From Paracentrotus lividus (taxonomy: Eukaryota; Echinodermata; Echinoidea; Camarodonta; Echinidae), in the NCBI GenBank assembly GCA_940671915.1, contig CALNVZ010003426.1, positions 28,273,677 through 28,337,676 on the forward strand: a stretch of DNA of 64,000 bases, written 5' to 3'. Both the position numbers and the translations under genes were made by a program. Position 1 is the first letter of the stretch; the number at the start of each line of letters is the position of its first letter. The notes beneath the pieces are model-generated. The model did not search any database and was not told the origin of the DNA. It saw nothing but the letters and a program-made list of their open reading frames with translations. This document shows, piece by piece, positions 58,245 through 64,000 of this stretch.

Positions 58245-59500
58245 TGACGTGCGACCCCCACTTTTACGTCTGGCGACCCCCATCTATTATCAAGACTAGT
58301 GAACCTCTTTTCCTGTTATGACTGGCGACCCCCATCTACTATTATGACTAGCGACCCTTTTCTCCTTCTATGACTGGCGACCCTCTTGTCCTATTATGAC
58401 TAGCGACCCCCATATACTATTATGACTAGCGACCCTTTTCTCCTATTATGACTGGCGACTCCATCTACTATTATGACTATAGCGACCCTTTTCTCCTATT
58501 ATGACTGGCTACGCTTATGAATAGAGACCCCTTTTTACTGTTATGAATAACGATCATCTTACTTGATTATGACTAGTGACCCTCATCTTTAATTATGAAT
58601 AGAGAACCTCTTCTTTGAGTATGAATAGCGACCATCATAGTTTATTATGACAAGCGATCCTTATGACTGTTGACCCTTATGAATACTAATGACTACCTGT
58701 CCGTATGATAAGAGGGTATTATGACTAGCGGTCCTTATGACTAGCGGGTGGACCCAATAGACACATTGTGATACACTTGGCTACCCATAGTTAAACCACA
58801 TATTTAAGCTATGACTTTATTTAGAACACCTTCGTGACCACACGGGCCATTGGTGTTTTAATTATCCCCATTGTGTTATACTTCCGGGGCAAAAGAAATT
58901 GGCCATGTCTCTCGTCTAAATAACAGGTGGGAGGGGAGGGGGCACTTTAGGGCTGCTGCCTGGGTCTGTGTACAGGATAAAATTGCTGTCATTGCTGTTT
59001 TGGTTATCTCTGGTGTCTAATACTTCCGTTGCAAAAGCAATTAGCCATGTCTCTTATCAACTAATTTAATTAGTTATGGGATTTAGGGCCCTTTAGGGCT
59101 AATGTTGTCATTGCTGTTTTGGTTATCTCTGGTGTCTAATACTTCCATTTGAAAAGGAATTAGCCATGTCTCTTTTCAACTAATAATATTTAAACGTATG
59201 GGTGGGGCCCTTTGGGGCTACTGTCTGGGGCCCCGTTCAGGATAAAGTTGCTGTCATTGCCGATTTTATATTACGTACCCCCTCAGGAACGATATCCACC
59301 AATTTTTGTCCATGTCTCTTCTCAACAAATTTAATGCATTTTTGAGGCCCCCTTTTTGGTCCCTGAAGGCTTCCTGTACTGGATGTGGCCTGCCAGCAAT
59401 CCATTTAATTGACTCTTGGCTATGTCCTGACATGATGAGACCATCAAACCTTATGTCTCTTCTCAACTAAATAAATCTTCTGGGCTCCCGGCCTACATGT
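58245..59500 (-). repeat. Dispersed repeat X, inverted copy without two of the insertions
   Basis: Complement of the pieces between 28886 and 33325: minisatellite GCGACCCCCATCTACTATTA (58245-58750), the linker ACACATTGTGATACACTTGG, then about 135-bp units with AGCCATGTCTCTT and GGTGTCTAATACTTCC. It reads through the sites occupied by the TA element at 29145 and the TTAA element at 30331 in the forward copy. Confidence 0.8.
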
Positions 59501-59569
59501 GGAAGGCGTCTTCGCAAAAAGTGACAAGATCACTATTTATATCAATAATCGTTTGAACATCAATCTATA

Positions 59570-61263
59570 CCCAACAAAAAAAAAGTAAGTCCCCCCTCAT
59601 CAAATTGATGTAACTTTTTAACAAAGAGGAGTTTTACATATTTTATTACATGTGCTTGTAGGTAAGTTTATAAGCTTACATTTGAGCGAATTTTACTGAA
59701 ATTCGTTTTGTCATGCTTCAATGACTACAGTCAAAAGGCAGAAATGTCACTTTTCGAAAGTCACAAGGTTAATTTCATAACTTTAATTTAATATTATTTG
59801 AACAAATTCAGACTTTTCAACAAAAGATATGTTCAGAAGGGTTGTTGCACTTAATTTCTAACACATCAAACGATTTTTGCATTAAATTTCACGGTTGGAT
59901 GCACATGAGGTAAAATTTGCAAAAACTGCATTTCTTTACACATTTTTACTTTTAAAAATCACTGATTATGACGGAATATGCGATCTGGAAGAGTGTTTTA
60001 AACAATACTCATCAATTCACGGTTGAATGAACACTTAATAAAAACAAAAAAGGATATTTTCAAATTTCTAAGAAAACTATTGTTCCATATTTTATGTAAT
60101 AAAATCATTTTATCAACATTTTTTCTGTTATATGTATGTCCAATTATTTTTTTCAAATAATGTTATGGCATTTTATTAAAAATTCACGCTTCAATGAACA
60201 CGTGATACGTGGAAAGCCATTTTTCGCTTGTGGACTGAAATTCAGTTGCTTACTTTGAATAATTGTCACAGACCTTCTTGGATACTTCATTTGATTTTAG
60301 TTTCACGAAAATTCCAGGGTTTTACGCTTCAGTGAGCAGAGGTTATTAGAAAAACATGCAAATAAGAAGAAATTTCAGAGCTGTGGCCCCACTCCGTGCC
60401 GTATCAGATAATCAATTTAGCGTTTGTTGCTGTTAGTTAGTACCAAACAGAAGTTGTGTGCAAAGATTCATGGAAAAACTCTCAGTAGAATTAACAAAAA
60501 TCATCAATGAAATTAAGCCGAATGTCAATTTTGTTAAAATTTTGATTTCCTCTCAATTGACATTGTGTACAATCTCGAGGCAAAAACAAACCCCAACTCA
60601 ACATGCTGGAACTTTGTAACAAAAAGGTGTTGAGTAATATCGTTTGACAGTTATGTTTATATACTCATCGACTAACTCATGTGCGAATATGAGATAAAAC
60701 CTTTGCGTCATGCATGAATAAACATACGTTAAAGGCAAAAATGTCATTACAAAAGTCACAATAGTCACCTTTAAAGTGTGCTCACTCGTCCATGACACGA
60801 CGAATAGTGCTCATTTTTTTCACAAAATGTGACGATAATGTTGATGATAATATCTGATTTTAATTCTTAAAATAAAATTGTTGGATTTTACCATTTTGGG
60901 AGGCCTGAACACAATTCTTAAAATTGTGCTCGCTCATCCATGAAAAATAATGAAATGTATCGGAATTGGTGTTGGATGACCAAATTTTGGATGATAAATC
61001 CAACAAAACAATTAAACACAAGGAAAACTTACAAAATTGTTATTTTTACAGCCTCAAAAATGACCCTTGTGACTTTTGAAAATGTCCATTTTTGCTTTAA
61101 ACGTTGATCACTCATCCAGGTTTTAAGGGATCAATGTCATTTTTTAACAGAAAGTACTCAATAAATGTAGAAAACCTCCATCCAAATTATTATGCTCAAA
61201 ACGAGCCCGTTCAAAAGTACATCATTCTTGATTGGGGGGGGGACTTACTTTTTTTGTTTGGGT
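59570..61263. mobile_element. Palindromic (foldback) element, copy 2
   Basis: The left end is CCCAACAAAAAAAAAGTAAG and the right end CTTACTTTTTTTGTTTGGGT, with TATA adjoining both. The 16-bp motif stands at 59712, 59890, 60018, 60185 and 60323. These offsets from the left end (142, 320, 448, 615, 753) match those of the element at 8114 (145, 322, 448, 617, 756). On the right side a variant (CATGGATGAGCGAGCA when complemented) ends at 61120, 60942 and 60794. The arms are far less alike than in copy 1. No frame of note. Confidence 0.8.
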
Positions 61264-61267
61264 TATA

Positions 61268-61706
61268 ATATGTGAAATAAAGATTTCTGATTACAACTTC
61301 AGCACAGTCGTGTTATAGGCTTGCCAGAATGGCTTTTTTCCAATCTGGTCTGAAGCATCTACCTACGAACACTATGATAAAATTTTCAATTATTTCTTTC
61401 ATGTCCACGAGTAATTTGCTCAAACAGATCGACGGACAATACCATTCCACCACAGGGAAGTTTTCTTAGGCGAGTTTTTGTACGCTAAGTAATTATTGCA
61501 TGCAGTTGTCAACTGTTCGCTTCCCGTCGTCAGCGCGGGTTTAGTTGACATTAATGTAGAGCCGTATAATTGTCTGCGTATTTCAGCTGTATTTCCACTA
61601 AACTCATGAATGCAATGTTGCGTTTCCCCTCCTCAAATAATGGACGCGTCTTTATGTTAAGATTTAATGCCATACTTTAGATATACATTTCACGTGGAGT
61701 AGAATT
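61268..61706. other. No recognisable feature
   Basis: AT-rich sequence, no frame or repeat recognised. Confidence 0.3.
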
Positions 61707-61750
61707 GATATGGGCGACAGACGCGATAATTCACGATCCTATAGGAGACT
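61707..61750 (-). mobile_element. Fragment of the GGGCCTGTCCCAC element
   Basis: GGCGACAGACGCGATAATTC and the next 20 bases are the complement of about 47290-47334. The minisatellite element begins immediately after, so it was probably inserted into a copy of that element. Confidence 0.6.
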
Positions 61751-61752
61751 GG

Positions 61753-63359
61753 ACCCTTACAAAAATGTCCTGTGGTATTCCTATGGTATTTCTGAATGTC
61801 CTGTGGTATTCATATGGTATTTCTGAATGTCCTGTGGTTATTCCATGGTATTTTCTATGGTACAATAAAATACCATAGAAGTACCATAGGGAAATACCAC
61901 ACAGGAAAAGGTACCATAAGAATACCATACAGAAGTGCTGTTGTATTTGGCACAAATACATATGTATGGTATTGCTGTATGGTTTCTGGCACAAAATACC
62001 ATATGTATATGGTATTTCTGTATGGTTTTTTGGCACAAATACCATATGTATGGTATTTCTGTAGTGTTTTTGGCACAAATACCATATGTATGGTATTGCT
62101 GTATGTTTTTTTTTTGCACAAATACCTATGTATGTATTGCTGTATGGTTTTTTGGCACAAATACATATGTATGGTATTGCTGTTATGGTTTTTTCTGGCA
62201 CAAAATACCATATTATTGTATTCTCTGTATGTTTTTTGGCCCACAAATACCATGACTGTATGGTATTTCTGTATGGTTTTTTGCGCGACAAATACCATAT
62301 GGTAGGTAATTGCTGGTATGTTTTTTTTTTCCACAAATACCATATGTATGGTATTCTAGTAGTTTTTTTGGCATCAAATTACCATAGTATGGTATGCTGC
62401 TGGTATAGTTTCTGGCACAAAACCCATATGTTATGGTATTTCTGTAGTTTTTTTGGCACGATACCATAGTTAATGGTATTCTCTATGTTTTTGGCACAAA
62501 TACCATATTATGTATATATCTGTATGTTTTTTTGGCACAAATACCATATGCTAGCGATTGCCTGTATGTTTTTTTTGGCAGCAAATACCATATGTATGGA
62601 ATTGCGATATGTTTTGGCACACAATAACCAATATGTATGATTTGCTGCACAAATACCATATGATGGTATGTGCTGGTATGTTTTTGGCACAAATACCATA
62701 TTATGGTTTATTTGGCACAAAATACCATATGCTATGGTATTGCTGTAGTTTTTTGGCCACAATACATTGATGTAGGTATTTGCGTATGGTTTTTGGCACA
62801 AAATACCATATGTATGGATTGCAGTTATGGTTTTTTGGCACAAAATACCATATATATGGTTATTGCGTAGGTTTTTGGCACAAAAACTACAAATGTATGG
62901 TATGCCTGTAATGGTTTGGCACAAATACATCATGTATAGGTATTGCTGTATGGTTGGCACAGATTACCATAGTAATGGTAATTGCTGTTATGGTTTTTTT
63001 TGCTACAACCTATACCATATTTATGGATTGCTGTATGCCGTTTTTTGGCCACATATACCATTAGTTTTATGGTATGTGATGATGTTTCTTTTAACAAAAT
63101 ACATAATGCTATGGTATGCTGTATGGTTTTTGGCCACCAAAAATACAATATATAGGATTGCTATTTTTTTTTTTTTACAAGAATTTTTTTTTTACCAATA
63201 ATATAACCATATGTATGGTATGCTGGTAATGTTTTTTGCCGCAACAAATACCATAATGTATGGTATTGCCGGTATGTTTTTTTTGCACAAATACCTAGTA
63301 TATGGTAGGCTGTAATGTTTTTTGGCACAATACCAGTAATAGTATAGGTATTGCTGTAT

Positions 63360-63397
<38 letters not shown>

Positions 63398-63460
63398 CAT
63401 TACCATAGTTAATGGTATGCCTGTAGTTTTTTGCCACAATACCAACATGTATTGGAGCCC
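61753..63460 (+). repeat. Long noisy ACCATATGTATGGT minisatellite
   Basis: It begins with ACCCTTACAAAAATGTCCTG and the same lead-in units as at 35068, then continues for about 1.5 kb of 41-bp units (roughly 35). Later units carry frequent one-base gains and losses, mostly in T runs and at CCATA, and a 33-base T run lies at 63361-63393. Frames on both strands are repeat artefacts. The right terminal sequence is absent. Confidence 0.85.
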
Positions 63461-64000
63461 TATGTACAATCGCCTGGCTTAACAATTATTGTCCCGGCTC
63501 CCCTACCATCAGGGCTGCGGATTTCATGTAGATGGACGCGGTCAGGGGGCGGAGAACGAACCTCCGGAATGGGAATTATTATAGCTCGAAACGGGAATAA
63601 GGATTCCTCAATATTTGTTATACCCATAAAATTCGAAAAATTAGTCCACTTGTATGATCTATTTCACATAATTTATTATGCAGAAACTAATGATAATTTT
63701 AAGAATATTAGGTTGGAACAAATAAAACATATTCCACAAAATATGACCTGAAGACATAGTTAAATCGTTAAATCATTGTATTGTTATTTGTTTGTGAGCG
63801 CGAAGCGCGAGCTAAAAATTTGGCTCTATAATAGCATTAATCATTGTATTCACTAGCTGATAATCCCTACTAGAAAATACAATTCCGAAGAGCGAGTGAA
63901 AATCTCATTAATCAACGTTTTACAATACATGTATATACAGTGTGTCCCACAATAAATGCTAATGGCACTTTAGATGGGTATAATATTAAAATTACAAATA
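63461..64000. other. Window edge with one GCGC block
   Basis: GTGAGCGCGAAGCGCGAGC (63795-63813) is one more copy of the palindromic block seen in several other repeats. A 106-residue frame at 63431-63751 has no recognised domain. Confidence 0.4.

Noticed and set aside
61731-63485. Frames of 90-201 residues resembling the ones at 35 kb
   Set aside because: Same minisatellite with indels; frames change with each indel.

Overview
This is AT-rich eukaryotic DNA, probably from a marine invertebrate. Many small non-autonomous DNA transposons, tRNA-derived SINEs, GT/CA microsatellites and GCGCGAAGCGCGAG-bearing repeats suggest an echinoderm or other deuterostome, but that is a guess from repeat character. 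I found no intact protein-coding gene, no functional tRNA or rRNA gene and no CRISPR array. The only protein-like traces are one clear and one weak decayed non-LTR retrotransposon fragment. The long open frames come from tandem repeats or transposon interiors. The window reads as a transposon graveyard with many nested insertions.

Layout. 0.3-0.76 kb: LINE ORF2 remnant. 1.2-6 kb: minisatellite built on GGCGCC, interrupted by two inverted-repeat elements. 7.1-10.1 kb: a Tc1/mariner-like element beside a 1.9-kb palindromic (foldback) element. 10.1-11.35 kb: a dispersed repeat split by an insertion. 12.3-18.2 kb: two CACTG-ended elements in opposite orientation. 18.6-26.6 kb: hairpin elements, tRNA-Thr-derived SINEs and a 2.8-kb tandem duplication, with extra insertions only in the second copy. 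27.8-34.1 kb: a mosaic of a dispersed repeat (called X here) carrying three recognisable insertions. 35.1-35.6 kb: 41-bp minisatellite. 36.2-43.9 kb: little recognisable apart from simple repeats. 44.0-51.0 kb: degenerate array with a 25-base N gap, then a GCGC-type array split by a 3.8-kb element. 51.7-55.8 kb: third CACTG element with two elements nested in it. 55.9-56.9 kb: second copy of the GGGTACATGCAGG element. 58.2-59.5 kb: inverted copy of X lacking two of the insertions. 59.6-61.3 kb: second foldback element. 61.7-63.5 kb: long noisy copy of the 41-bp minisatellite.

The common theme is that many of the inverted-repeat elements carry their own short motif, repeated several times inside the element and often palindromic. 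In the two foldback elements a 16-bp motif sits at nearly the same offsets from the ends (about 143, 321, 448, 616 and 755 bp), although the sequence between the motifs has diverged strongly. That is the strongest candidate here for an undescribed feature. Several insertions can be proved from related uninterrupted copies within the window, which also fixes their target-site duplications (TA or TTAA).
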